This document shows, piece by piece, positions 1 through 5,594 of a stretch of DNA of 7,164 nt. Source of the DNA: Limnohabitans sp. (GTDB lineage: Bacteria; Pseudomonadota; Gammaproteobacteria; Burkholderiales; Burkholderiaceae_C); NCBI GenBank assembly GCA_021731425.1, contig JAKFXJ010000258.1:1-7164 (forward strand). The letters run 5' to 3'. The stretch's first letter is position 1. Each line of letters begins with the position of its first letter. The notes under the pieces were generated by a model. It searched no databases. It saw nothing but the letters and a program-made list of their open reading frames with translations, and was not told where the DNA came from. The position numbers were made by a program, and so were the translations under genes.

Positions 1-390
1 ACCTTGACCCGATAACTCGATCAGGCTTTGGTCTCCAGATTTGGGCTCAACCCGCACCCATTGGCGCGAAAATTCAGCCCGCTCCAGGCGGCCTGCTGTT
101 TCCAACTCGACCACCAAATTGCTGCCTTGCAGCGAAATCATTTCACCGTCCGCGGCGTGGCGGGCATAGGCCAAAAAAGCCAAACCGACCACCGCCACTT
201 CCAAGCCTGCAAAGGCCAACACCAAAGTGGCCCCCTGCATCCAGAAGAACACCCCGATACCCAAAGAAACCGTGCACAGCGACAGGTACATCCAACCCAA
301 CTGGACAGGTGTGACCGAACAATTGCGTTTGAGCCGCCATTGAACGGATGGCCCAGACACTTGCGCGAATTGATAAGACTGATTTGACAT
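1..390 (-). CDS. DUF2244 family membrane protein, N-terminal part (C-terminus off the window)
   Basis: This is an open frame of 130 codons from an ATG at 390 running off the left edge, so the C-terminus is missing. The protein opens with a polar N-terminus, then RNCSVTP at about residues 22-28. Two hydrophobic segments follow at about 31-50 and 55-76, and then YARHAADGE at 75-83 and a beta-rich, charged stretch. Two closely spaced membrane helices after an RNxSxTP-like motif, followed by a cytosolic domain, is the layout of DUF2244 proteins. That family is small, integral to the inner membrane and of unknown biochemical role. In related bacteria it is often found near cytochrome c oxidase genes, which would lie to the left of this window and cannot be checked here. 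No good Shine-Dalgarno precedes the ATG (only GACGG). The assignment is from motif recall, and the function is not known. Confidence 0.8.
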   Translation of the reverse strand, partial: MSNQSYQFAQVSGPSVQWRLKRNCSVTPVQLGWMYLSLCTVSLGIGVFFWMQGATLVLAFAGLEVAVVGLAFLAYARHAADGEMISLQGSNLVVELETAGRLERAEFSRQWVRVEPKSGDQSLIELSGQG

Positions 391-449
391 CCGTCAACTT
401 TCAATAACCTAACACCCTGTCAAGCATGCTCTTTGGTCAAAACGGGCGG

Positions 450-479
450 ATTTTACCCGAGATCAAATCATCTTTTGAC
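450..479 (-). promoter_or_regulatory. Candidate promoter for the DUF2244 gene
   Basis: On the minus strand a TAAAAT -10 box (455-450) lies 18 nt downstream of GTCAAA (479-474). The predicted start near 443 leaves a leader of about 50 nt before the ATG at 390. The -10 is good and the -35 is weak. The site lies in the 94-nt gap after the methyltransferase stop, so DUF2244 may have its own transcript. Confidence 0.35.
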
Positions 480-484
480 AGATC

Positions 485-1402
485 TCAAACTTTGTCCTGT
501 ATACCCCCACCCGAATGCAGCATAAGCCGCATCTGATCGAGGCCGATTTCGGTTTTTGCAGCCATTTTCATTCGTGGCCGAGGTTTCAGGGCGTGGCCGT
601 ACACGATCTCGAAGCCCAAGGACAGGCGTCCACCTTCTTCAGGGCGGGCCAGCGACAGCAAGGCGTCTGACAAGCGATCACGCCACAGGCGCGAACGCAA
701 GCCCTGAAAACGCTGCACATGCAAATTGCGGCCCAGGCTGCGCAAGTCGGCCAGCAAAGTATCAGGGCTGGCGTACGTCAAGGTGATGCGCTCCATGTCC
801 ATGACCGGCTCGGCAAAACCCGCCTCCACCAGCATATCGCCCCAGTCGTGCATGTCGGTGAACGCGTGTGCGGGTTCTGGCCAACCAGCCCGGGCATACA
901 CCTGACGCAAATCACGCAGCGTGTCGGGGCCCAGGCAAGAAAACATCAAAAAACCATCGACCGCCAAGGCCCGGTGCCAAGTTTGCAGCAAGGCCTGGGG
1001 CTCGGCGCTGGCATGCAAGTGCATATTGGCCCACACCATTTGCGCGGAGTGATCGGGTGGCAGACCCTCGTGCCGCTTGGGACTGCGCCAATGCTGGGCT
1101 TGCCACCATGCGCTGCGAAGTGCCTGGCGGGTGGCCTGGGCGTGTGCAGGGGGCTCTCCAGCCAGCCAAACCTGAGCCTTGGGGTAACGCTGCTCCAGAG
1201 CGCGTTGCGCAGCCAGGCCGCCGCGCAAGGCCCCCCAATGCACCCATTGCTGAGGCTGTAATTTGATGAAATCCAAGCGCTCCTGCATGCGCGTGGCGAC
1301 CTCTTCGTGCAGCCAAGGTGACTGGGCCACGCGCATGGGCAAAGAATGCCAGCGGGCAGCGGCCACGGGGTCCAAAGAAGGGGGGCGAAGGGCTTTGGGC
1401 AT
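485..1402 (-). CDS. BioC-like SAM-dependent methyltransferase with degenerate motif I
   Basis: The ORF encodes 305 aa from ATG 1402; a GTG at 1432 would add 10 residues, and neither start has a clear Shine-Dalgarno. The C-terminal two thirds resemble BioC, the malonyl-ACP O-methyltransferase that starts pimeloyl synthesis for biotin. The matches are MFSCLGPDTLRDLR (about 153-166), FTDMHDWGDMLVEAGFAEPVM (about 181-201) and LGRNL (223-227). The expected glycine-rich SAM loop (D-x-G-x-G-x-G) is not intact. At that place there is WVHWGALRGGLA (53-64), followed by YPKAQVWLAGEP (73-84), which retains the usual beta-strand and acidic residue. It may therefore bind SAM atypically, act on another acyl or quinone substrate, or be inactive. 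No bio genes are adjacent. It is transcribed divergently from comF. The fold is fairly sure; the BioC activity is not, so no symbol is given. Confidence 0.75.
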   Translation of the reverse strand: MPKALRPPSLDPVAAARWHSLPMRVAQSPWLHEEVATRMQERLDFIKLQPQQWVHWGALRGGLAAQRALEQRYPKAQVWLAGEPPAHAQATRQALRSAWWQAQHWRSPKRHEGLPPDHSAQMVWANMHLHASAEPQALLQTWHRALAVDGFLMFSCLGPDTLRDLRQVYARAGWPEPAHAFTDMHDWGDMLVEAGFAEPVMDMERITLTYASPDTLLADLRSLGRNLHVQRFQGLRSRLWRDRLSDALLSLARPEEGGRLSLGFEIVYGHALKPRPRMKMAAKTEIGLDQMRLMLHSGGGIQDKV

Positions 1403-1455
1403 GGGGCAGAAGTCAGAATGGGGCAGCTGCACAACAGCGCAAACAGGTTTTGCGC

Positions 1456-1484
1456 TTGTTCCATAAGCCCGGGCTGAGTATATT
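1456..1484 (+). promoter_or_regulatory. Candidate comF promoter placing the start at or next to the ATG
   Basis: TTGTTC (1456-1461), a 17-nt spacer and TATATT (1479-1484) make a sigma70-type promoter. Transcription would begin about 6-7 nt after the -10, at or next to the comF ATG at 1491. No Shine-Dalgarno sequence precedes that ATG, which fits a leaderless message. Based on pattern only. Confidence 0.45.
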
Positions 1485-1490
1485 GACTGG

Positions 1491-2237
1491 ATGAGACCCG
1501 CTTGGCTTCAGGGCTTGTTGAACACGTCGACCAGCCCGCTGGCCGGTGGATTTTGGCGCTGGCTGCCCAGCCGCTGCGCCATCTGCCAAAGCTGGCCTCA
1601 GTCGCCATTGTGCGAGACCTGCATCAGCCGCTTTGCCCAGCCCCAACACCGCTGCCCCAGCTGTGCCCTGCCATTGCACCACCCGGCACGGCGGTGCGGC
1701 GCTTGTCTGAAAAGTCCGCCGCCGTTGGACTTGTGCCTGACGGCCACCACCTACGCTTGGCCCTGGGTGGACCTGATTGCCCGCTACAAGTTTCAGCACC
1801 AAGCTGGCTGGGCTGGCGCTTTGGCCACCCTGATGCAAAGCACCCCTTTGGCCGAAGACACGCTGGATGCAGCCGACTGGGTGCTGCCGATTCCGCTGTC
1901 GGCACAGCGCCTGGCCGAGCGCGGCTACAACCAGTCCTGGCTGCTGGCACGCCAACTCAGCCCTCACAAAGCCGACGCCCGTTTGCTGCTGCGCACCCGC
2001 GACACGCCTTCGCAACGCACCTTGCCCCGAGCCGAGCGGCTGGCCAACCTGGTGGGGGCTTTTGCGGTGGAGCCACTGCGGGCGGCGCAGCTGCGCGGCA
2101 AAAAAGTGGTGCTGATCGACGACGTGATGACCAGTGGCGCCTCCCTGCACACAGCCGCCCGGGTCTTGCGCGAGGCGGGCGCAGCGCAGGTCAGCGCCCT
2201 GGTGCTGGCCCGCACCGAGGCAGGGGGTGAGGCCTGA
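1491..2237 (+). CDS. comF: ComF family protein (phosphoribosyltransferase-like)
   Basis: The protein has 248 aa, the usual length for proteobacterial ComF. Residues 29-72 hold four CxxC pairs (Cys29/32, 41/44, 55/58, 69/72), a double zinc-ribbon module. The conserved middle block VLPIPLSAQRLAERGYNQSW spans 131-150. The C-terminal type I phosphoribosyltransferase signature VVLIDDVMTSGAS spans 206-218, with the paired Asp that binds PRPP-Mg. In naturally competent bacteria ComF acts in the cytoplasm during processing or handover of imported single-stranded DNA, with links to the helicase PriA. Its enzymatic substrate is unsettled, and many non-competent species carry it. It is divergent from the methyltransferase and is followed after 22 nt by trmL, probably in one transcript. 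The ATG at 1491 is chosen because it gives the family's N-terminus directly ahead of the first CxxC. Confidence 0.93.
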   Translation: MRPAWLQGLLNTSTSPLAGGFWRWLPSRCAICQSWPQSPLCETCISRFAQPQHRCPSCALPLHHPARRCGACLKSPPPLDLCLTATTYAWPWVDLIARYKFQHQAGWAGALATLMQSTPLAEDTLDAADWVLPIPLSAQRLAERGYNQSWLLARQLSPHKADARLLLRTRDTPSQRTLPRAERLANLVGAFAVEPLRAAQLRGKKVVLIDDVMTSGASLHTAARVLREAGAAQVSALVLARTEAGGEA

Positions 2238-2246
2238 AGGCCAAGG

Positions 2247-2252
2247 CACAAT
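2247..2252 (+). promoter_or_regulatory. Possible -10 box for leaderless trmL transcription
   Basis: CACAAT ends 7 nt before the A of the trmL ATG (2260). No recognisable -35 lies 16-18 nt upstream, because that DNA is the end of comF. The spacing mirrors the comF promoter, and trmL lacks a Shine-Dalgarno at a normal distance. Weak; read-through from comF is the simpler explanation. Confidence 0.2.
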
Positions 2253-2259
2253 ACCGGCC

Positions 2260-2757
2260 ATGTTCCATATCGTCTTGGTTGAGCCCGAAATCCCGCCGAA
2301 TACCGGCAACGTCATCCGCTTGGCGGCCAACACGGGCTGCACACTGCACCTGATCGAGCCGCTGGGTTTTTCGATGGACGACAAACACATGCGCCGCGCG
2401 GGTCTCGATTACCACGAGTACGCCGATTTGCGCCGCCATGCGGACTGGGCCACTTTTTTAGCCCAAGAAAACCCAGAGCCCGAGCGCATGTATGCCCTGA
2501 CTACACGCGGCAGCCGCGCCGCCCACGGCGTGGCTTTTGCCCCAGGCGACTGGTTGGTGTTTGGCTCGGAAACGCGGGGCTTGTCGCCCGAGCTGCGCGA
2601 ACAGTTCGCACCGGCCCAGCGCATCAAGCTGCCCATGCGCGAAGGCCAGCGCAGCTTGAATTTGTCGAATGCGGTGGCGGTCACCGTGTTCGAGGCGTGG
2701 CGGCAAAACGGCTTTGCCGGGGCCAGCCCGGCGCCTGGCCTGCCCGCTCAGGCGTAA
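2260..2757 (+). CDS. trmL: tRNA (cytidine(34)-2'-O)-methyltransferase, SPOUT family
   Basis: The protein has 165 aa, close to the E. coli enzyme (about 157). TrmL uses SAM to methylate the 2'-hydroxyl of the wobble nucleotide (C34, or cmnm5U34) in tRNA-Leu isoacceptors, acting as a trefoil-knot dimer. Visible family motifs are PEIPPNTGNVIRLAANTG (9-26, containing the conserved Asn/Arg), FGSETRGL (101-108, motif 2) and LPMREGQRSLNLSNAVAV (124-141, motif 3, the knot that holds SAM). The start is ATG 2260. A longer in-frame upstream extension, open from 2134, runs through comF and is not needed, since the family's first strand begins MFHIVLVEP. It follows comF by 22 nt. Its last 10 bp, including the TAA, overlap the end of the convergent maoC gene. 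The short C-terminal tail (about 151-165, Ala/Pro-rich) is extra. Confidence 0.95.
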   Translation: MFHIVLVEPEIPPNTGNVIRLAANTGCTLHLIEPLGFSMDDKHMRRAGLDYHEYADLRRHADWATFLAQENPEPERMYALTTRGSRAAHGVAFAPGDWLVFGSETRGLSPELREQFAPAQRIKLPMREGQRSLNLSNAVAVTVFEAWRQNGFAGASPAPGLPAQA

Positions 2758-3203
2758 ATGCGCACCAGCGACTCGGCCGCGCACACCGGTTTGTCGCTGC
2801 CCTCACGCTCCACCGTCACGTTCCACTGAAACTGCATGCCGTTGCCATCAATGGGCGTGGCCGAATGCAGGTGCAGGTGCGCCCGCAAGCGACTGCCCAC
2901 CGGCACCGGGGCCATGAAACGCACCTTGTTCAAGCCGTAATTGACGCCCATGCGGGCCGATGTGACCACGATGTTTTTGTCAAAGAACTGCGACAGCAAG
3001 GACAGGGTCAAAAAGCCGTGTGCGATCGGTGCACCAAAGGGGCCTTGTTGGGCCCTCTCCACGTCGACGTGGATCCACTGGTGGTCACCCGTGGCCTCGG
3101 CGAATTGGTTCACCTGTTGCTGGGTGATGGTGACCCATTCGGTGGCGGTCACGTCTTGGCCGACACAAGCGGCCAATTCGGCCAAGTTTGCAAATGTTTT
3201 CAT
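2748..3203 (-). CDS. MaoC-like hot-dog hydratase ((R)-specific enoyl-CoA hydratase type)
   Basis: The protein has 151 aa from ATG 3203, giving the N-terminus MKTFANLAEL. An in-frame GTG at 3221 and a more distal start at 3254 are less likely. The hydratase-2 signature lies at about 34-60: FAEATGDHQWIHVD, followed by GPFGAPIAHGFLTLSLL. The catalytic pair is Asp40 and His45; the family's usual Asn after the Asp is replaced here by His-Gln. Such single hot-dog proteins hydrate trans-2-enoyl-CoA to (R)-3-hydroxyacyl-CoA as homodimers, feeding beta-oxidation or polyhydroxyalkanoate synthesis. Some (NodN-like) have undefined substrates. No phaC or fad gene is adjacent, so the substrate is open. It lies 66 nt downstream of the membrane-protein gene on the same strand. 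It overlaps the trmL stop region by 10 bp on the opposite strand. Confidence 0.88.
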   Translation of the reverse strand: MKTFANLAELAACVGQDVTATEWVTITQQQVNQFAEATGDHQWIHVDVERAQQGPFGAPIAHGFLTLSLLSQFFDKNIVVTSARMGVNYGLNKVRFMAPVPVGSRLRAHLHLHSATPIDGNGMQFQWNVTVEREGSDKPVCAAESLVRIYA

Positions 3204-3269
3204 GGACAGGACTTTATTCACCTGAGCGTCTTGAGGGTGTCGATGTCGTGACACAAGCCAAGATCGGGC

Positions 3270-3881
3270 TCATGCAGCAGGAGGCGTCTCGCTGGCGCTC
3301 ATCTTCCGTAGCTCTTCACGCAAACGGGCCAATTCAACGCGGTAGTTTTGTGCGTCGCCGTAATCGGCAAAGCCGTGGTAGTGCGCATGCGCCTGCATCC
3401 GGCGTCGGGCATGCTTGATGGGGCACCAGTACTTTTCGGTCAACGCGACCACCTCACGGCCATAGGCCATCAGGCCATTGCCATAAGAGCAATACGCGCA
3501 ATTGATTTTTTCCAGCCAGTTCAAATAGGCCAGATGCGTGCGGTCATAAACAAAATAGGCGGACCGCTTGACCCGGGGGATGCCGCACAAGGGAAAACAC
3601 ACCCATTGGTAGAGCGTGATGAAGGCGTCCAGCAGCAGCATGGGCAGCAGCACGGGGTAGATGAAGGGCACACACAGCACATGCCGCCAATCGGCCGTGA
3701 GCACATAACCGAGCAAGCCCTCCTTGAAGCGCTTTTGCTGCGCCAACACCTCTTTTTCAAAGCGCACCTTGTGCTCTTCAAAATCGGCCTGCCACTGCTG
3801 GCGGCGGCTTTTGGCCTCTTGCTCTATGGCGGCTTCCAGTTGCTGGATACGAACCAGAAATTCCTGAATTTGGGGGTTCAT
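3270..3881 (-). CDS. Uncharacterised membrane protein with coiled coil and Cys/His cluster
   Basis: The protein has 203 aa. The ATG at 3881 is chosen because AAGGAG sits at the right distance just upstream; the open frame continues to 4142 but carries no second good ribosome site. Residues about 5-55 are rich in Glu, Gln, Lys and Arg with heptad-like leucines, a probable coiled coil. About 68-100 form a hydrophobic region with prolines and three cysteines (70, 95, 99), perhaps one bent helix or a hairpin. Then come AYFVYDRTHLAYLNWLEKIN (108-127), CAYCSYGNG (128-136, a CxxC pair), and YWCPIKHARR (151-160) with a His-rich tail (HAHYH, 165-169). The spaced Cys and His residues could bind a metal or heme, but this is inference. 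I recall similar hypothetical proteins in other bacteria and no assigned function. A maoC gene follows it on the same strand. Confidence 0.75.
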   Translation of the reverse strand: MNPQIQEFLVRIQQLEAAIEQEAKSRRQQWQADFEEHKVRFEKEVLAQQKRFKEGLLGYVLTADWRHVLCVPFIYPVLLPMLLLDAFITLYQWVCFPLCGIPRVKRSAYFVYDRTHLAYLNWLEKINCAYCSYGNGLMAYGREVVALTEKYWCPIKHARRRMQAHAHYHGFADYGDAQNYRVELARLREELRKMSASETPPAA

Positions 3882-4090
3882 GGTGTCTCCTTGGACGGCA
3901 AATGGCATCAGCACACGACCGGTGCGTCCCCACAAGAATGGGTTGCTGTGCTTCAGAGAGGGGGCACTGCTGCGAGACCACCTTAACACCATGCCCATCC
4001 GCTCATAATCCATCACGGATGGTTTGACCCCATGGACACCCCGACTGGGCGTTTGGGCGCTGAACTGAACGGACAGATGCACAGAGCCAC

Positions 4091-4096
4091 TAAAAT
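4091..4096 (+). promoter_or_regulatory. Possible -10 box for the uppS-like gene
   Basis: TAAAAT at 4091-4096 would give a start near 4103 and a leader of about 14 nt before the GTG at 4117. No convincing -35 hexamer is present at 16-18 nt. The 235-nt divergent gap (3882-4116) must also hold the promoter of the membrane-protein gene, for which I found no convincing boxes. Confidence 0.3.
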
Positions 4097-4116
4097 CTGA
4101 TCCTGTTCCAAATAGA

Positions 4117-4845
4117 GTGCCTCTGTTGTACCTTTCTCCCAACCCTTCTCAGCCACAGCACATTGCCATCATCATGGACGGCAATCGCCGCTGGGCCAAA
4201 AAACGCTTCATGCCTGCCGCTTTGGGCCATGCAGCGGGTGCACAGCGGGTGCGCGACATCGTCAAAACCTGCGGCGAATTAGGCATTCCGCAACTGAGCC
4301 TGTTTGCGTTCAGCACCGAGAACTGGAAACGCCCCGAAGAAGAGGTCAGCAGCCTCATGGGCTTGTTCACGACCTACCTGAAAAAAGAAATTCGCAACAT
4401 GAACACCAACGGGGTGCGCTTGAAGGTGCTCGGTGACACGGGGCGATTTTCTCCGTCACTGCAAGCGCTGATCGCCGATGCCCAGGCCCAAACAGCGAAC
4501 AACACGGTCATCACTTTGAACATTTGCGCCAACTACGGTGGCCGCTGGGACATGCTCCAGGCCACCAAAGCCTGGCAAAAAGCACATCCCGACACACCGC
4601 TGGACAGCCTGACCGAAGAAGCCCTGGCCCCTTACCTCAGCACGGCCGACGCACCCGAAGTCGATTTGCTGATCCGCACGGGTGGAGAGTCACGGGTGAG
4701 CAACTTCCTGCTTTGGCAAGCGGCTTATGCCGAACTGTTTTTCTGCGACGAATTGTGGCCAGACTTCACCCCCGAAACCCTGAAACAGGCGCTGGCCTGG
4801 TTTGCCACGCGCGACCGGCGCTTTGGTTCCTCTGCCCCTTTGTGA
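4117..4845 (+). CDS. uppS: Isoprenyl diphosphate synthase, undecaprenyl-PP synthase family (probable second copy)
   Basis: The protein has 242 aa if it starts at GTG 4117; TTG 4126 is an alternative, and no ATG lies close enough ahead of the first motif. It is a cis-prenyltransferase, which adds isopentenyl units to farnesyl-PP to make the C55 carrier for peptidoglycan and surface polysaccharides. Motifs seen are HIAIIMDGNRRWAKKR (15-30, catalytic Asp21), GHAAGAQRVR (37-46), FAFSTENWKRPEEEV (64-78), NICANYGGRWD (135-145), LLIRTGGESRVSNFLLWQ (184-201, phosphate-binding Arg and Gly) and AYAELFFCDELWPDF (203-217, Mg-binding Glu206). All key residues are present. The gene stands alone rather than beside frr, cdsA and dxr. 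It ends 19 nt from the convergent RfaH-like gene. A role in a dedicated glycan pathway is inference; the symbol is by family. Confidence 0.9.
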   Translation: MPLLYLSPNPSQPQHIAIIMDGNRRWAKKRFMPAALGHAAGAQRVRDIVKTCGELGIPQLSLFAFSTENWKRPEEEVSSLMGLFTTYLKKEIRNMNTNGVRLKVLGDTGRFSPSLQALIADAQAQTANNTVITLNICANYGGRWDMLQATKAWQKAHPDTPLDSLTEEALAPYLSTADAPEVDLLIRTGGESRVSNFLLWQAAYAELFFCDELWPDFTPETLKQALAWFATRDRRFGSSAPL

Positions 4846-4864
4846 AGCAGCGGCCAGCCCAGCT

Positions 4865-5413
4865 TCAAGCGCTGGCTTCGACCTGATGGTGGTCCACCTG
4901 CACCACCGTGGGCCGTCCCAATATCTCCAGCAACACCGCCACCCGTTTGCTGGACACGTTTTGCACCAACCCCTCGATGGCACCCAAGGCGGTGTGCTTC
5001 AGGCGCACTTTTTGCCCCACCTTGAGCTGGTTGAGCTCCTCGATCGTGGCCTGATCGCGCAATTGCTCCATCTGACGAATACGTTGCACCACATCGTCGT
5101 GCAACAAGGCGGGCTCAAAACCAAATCGAACAAGGTTGCTCACCCCTTTGGTGCTGCGCACGGCTGAAATGCTTTGCTCAGTGCGGCGGGGTCGAAACAG
5201 GATGTAGCGCGGAAACATGGGCTCAAACAGCGCCACCGGGCCTAGTTCGGTTTTTTTGAACTTTTTAAATAAGGGCAAATAGGCCTCAAAGCTCTGTTGT
5301 TCCAAATTGAACAGGGCAACAGATTCTTGTTTGGGCTTGGTGTAAGCCAGATACCAGCGGCTCAGGCCAGTTTGGTCAATTTCTACGATCTCAGAATTCA
5401 ATAGGACACCCAT
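4865..5413 (-). CDS. rfaH: NusG-family elongation factor, RfaH-like
   Basis: The protein has 182 aa from ATG 5413. A TTG at 5440 extends it by 9 residues but falls inside a TTGACC repeat and next to the promoter, so the ATG is preferred. The AGGA before the ATG is unusually close. The NGN domain starts at WYLAYTKPKQ (20-29) and includes FEAYLPLFKKFKK (42-54), FEPMFPRYILF (63-73) and RSTKGVSNLVRFG (86-98). These line up with EPLFPNYLF and TRGVSHFVRFG of E. coli RfaH as I recall it. After a linker, a KOW-type beta domain lies at about 132-178 (VGQKVRLK, then VQVDHHQVE). RfaH-type factors bind RNA polymerase at operon-leader signals (ops), suppress pausing and Rho termination, and can recruit ribosomes to polysaccharide and virulence operons. 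Neighbours are an H-NS gene upstream and uppS convergent. Whether it is a true RfaH or another NusG paralogue is open. Confidence 0.85.
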   Translation of the reverse strand: MGVLLNSEIVEIDQTGLSRWYLAYTKPKQESVALFNLEQQSFEAYLPLFKKFKKTELGPVALFEPMFPRYILFRPRRTEQSISAVRSTKGVSNLVRFGFEPALLHDDVVQRIRQMEQLRDQATIEELNQLKVGQKVRLKHTALGAIEGLVQNVSSKRVAVLLEILGRPTVVQVDHHQVEASA

Positions 5414-5420
5414 TTCCTGT

Positions 5421-5462
5421 CGGTCAAGCCAATTGGTCAACTATTTTAAAGACCATTGACCG
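5421..5462. repeat. Three TTGACC/GGTCAA elements around the RfaH-like promoter
   Basis: Plus-strand GGTCAA occurs at 5422-5427 and 5435-5440 (13-bp period), and the inverse TTGACC at 5456-5461. The outermost pair extends to a 7-bp inverted repeat, CGGTCAA (5421-5427) with TTGACCG (5456-5462). A CCAATTGG palindrome (5429-5436) overlaps the middle copy. The arrangement looks like regulator half-sites straddling the -10, but no binding protein can be named. Confidence 0.4.
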
Positions 5463-5469
5463 ATCTCAA
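5443..5469 (-). promoter_or_regulatory. Candidate promoter for the RfaH-like gene
   Basis: On the minus strand TTGAGA (5469-5464) precedes TAAAAT (5448-5443) with a short 15-nt spacer. Transcription would begin near 5436, about 23 nt before the ATG at 5413. The spacer is below the optimum, so the promoter may need an activator. TTGACC repeats flank the -10 on both sides. Confidence 0.35.
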
Positions 5470-5481
5470 GACCCTTGCTTG

Positions 5482-5513
5482 AAAAAACAAACCCCGCCGA
5501 AGCGGGGTTTGTT
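5482..5513 (-). terminator. Rho-independent terminator downstream of the H-NS gene
   Basis: Positions 5486-5497 pair perfectly with 5502-5513 (12 bp, AACAAACCCCGC against its complement) around a 4-nt loop. Read on the minus strand the loop is TTCG closed by C-G, the very stable UUCG tetraloop, and it is followed by six Ts (5487-5482, the first two overlapping the stem base). The plus strand lacks a T tract, so it works for minus-strand transcription, ending the H-NS message about 80 nt after its stop. Confidence 0.92.
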
Positions 5514-5594
5514 CTCAGGACCCAAAATCGTTAAAAATACAAAATCAAACTTATCTATTCAAGTGGGATTCATCACGATCTCAGGCCAAATGGT

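Noticed and set aside
946..1608. A 220-codon minus-strand frame overlapping the methyltransferase and the start of comF
   Set aside because: It is a frame-shifted reading of the methyltransferase, with no recognisable domain, and it crosses the divergent promoter region.
1502..2230. A 242-codon plus-strand frame within comF, one frame off
   Set aside because: Its composition (Pro, Ala, Gly, Arg) is that of a frame-shifted reading of comF; it has no motif, while the comF frame has zinc and PRPP motifs.
1413..2390. A 325-codon open frame on the minus strand opposite comF
   Set aside because: It is low-complexity (Gln, Gly, Ala-rich) with no domain and lies antisense to a clear comF. In GC-rich DNA such long shadow frames are expected.
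3882..4142. N-terminal extension of the membrane protein by 87 codons
   Set aside because: The frame is open but a strong AAGGAG lies directly ahead of the ATG at 3881, and the extension covers the uppS promoter and GTG start with no protein-like pattern.
4853..4876. Inverted repeat GCCAGC/GCTGGC between uppS and the RfaH-like gene as a shared terminator
   Set aside because: The stem is only 6 bp with a 12-nt loop, partly inside coding sequence, and no T tract follows on either strand.
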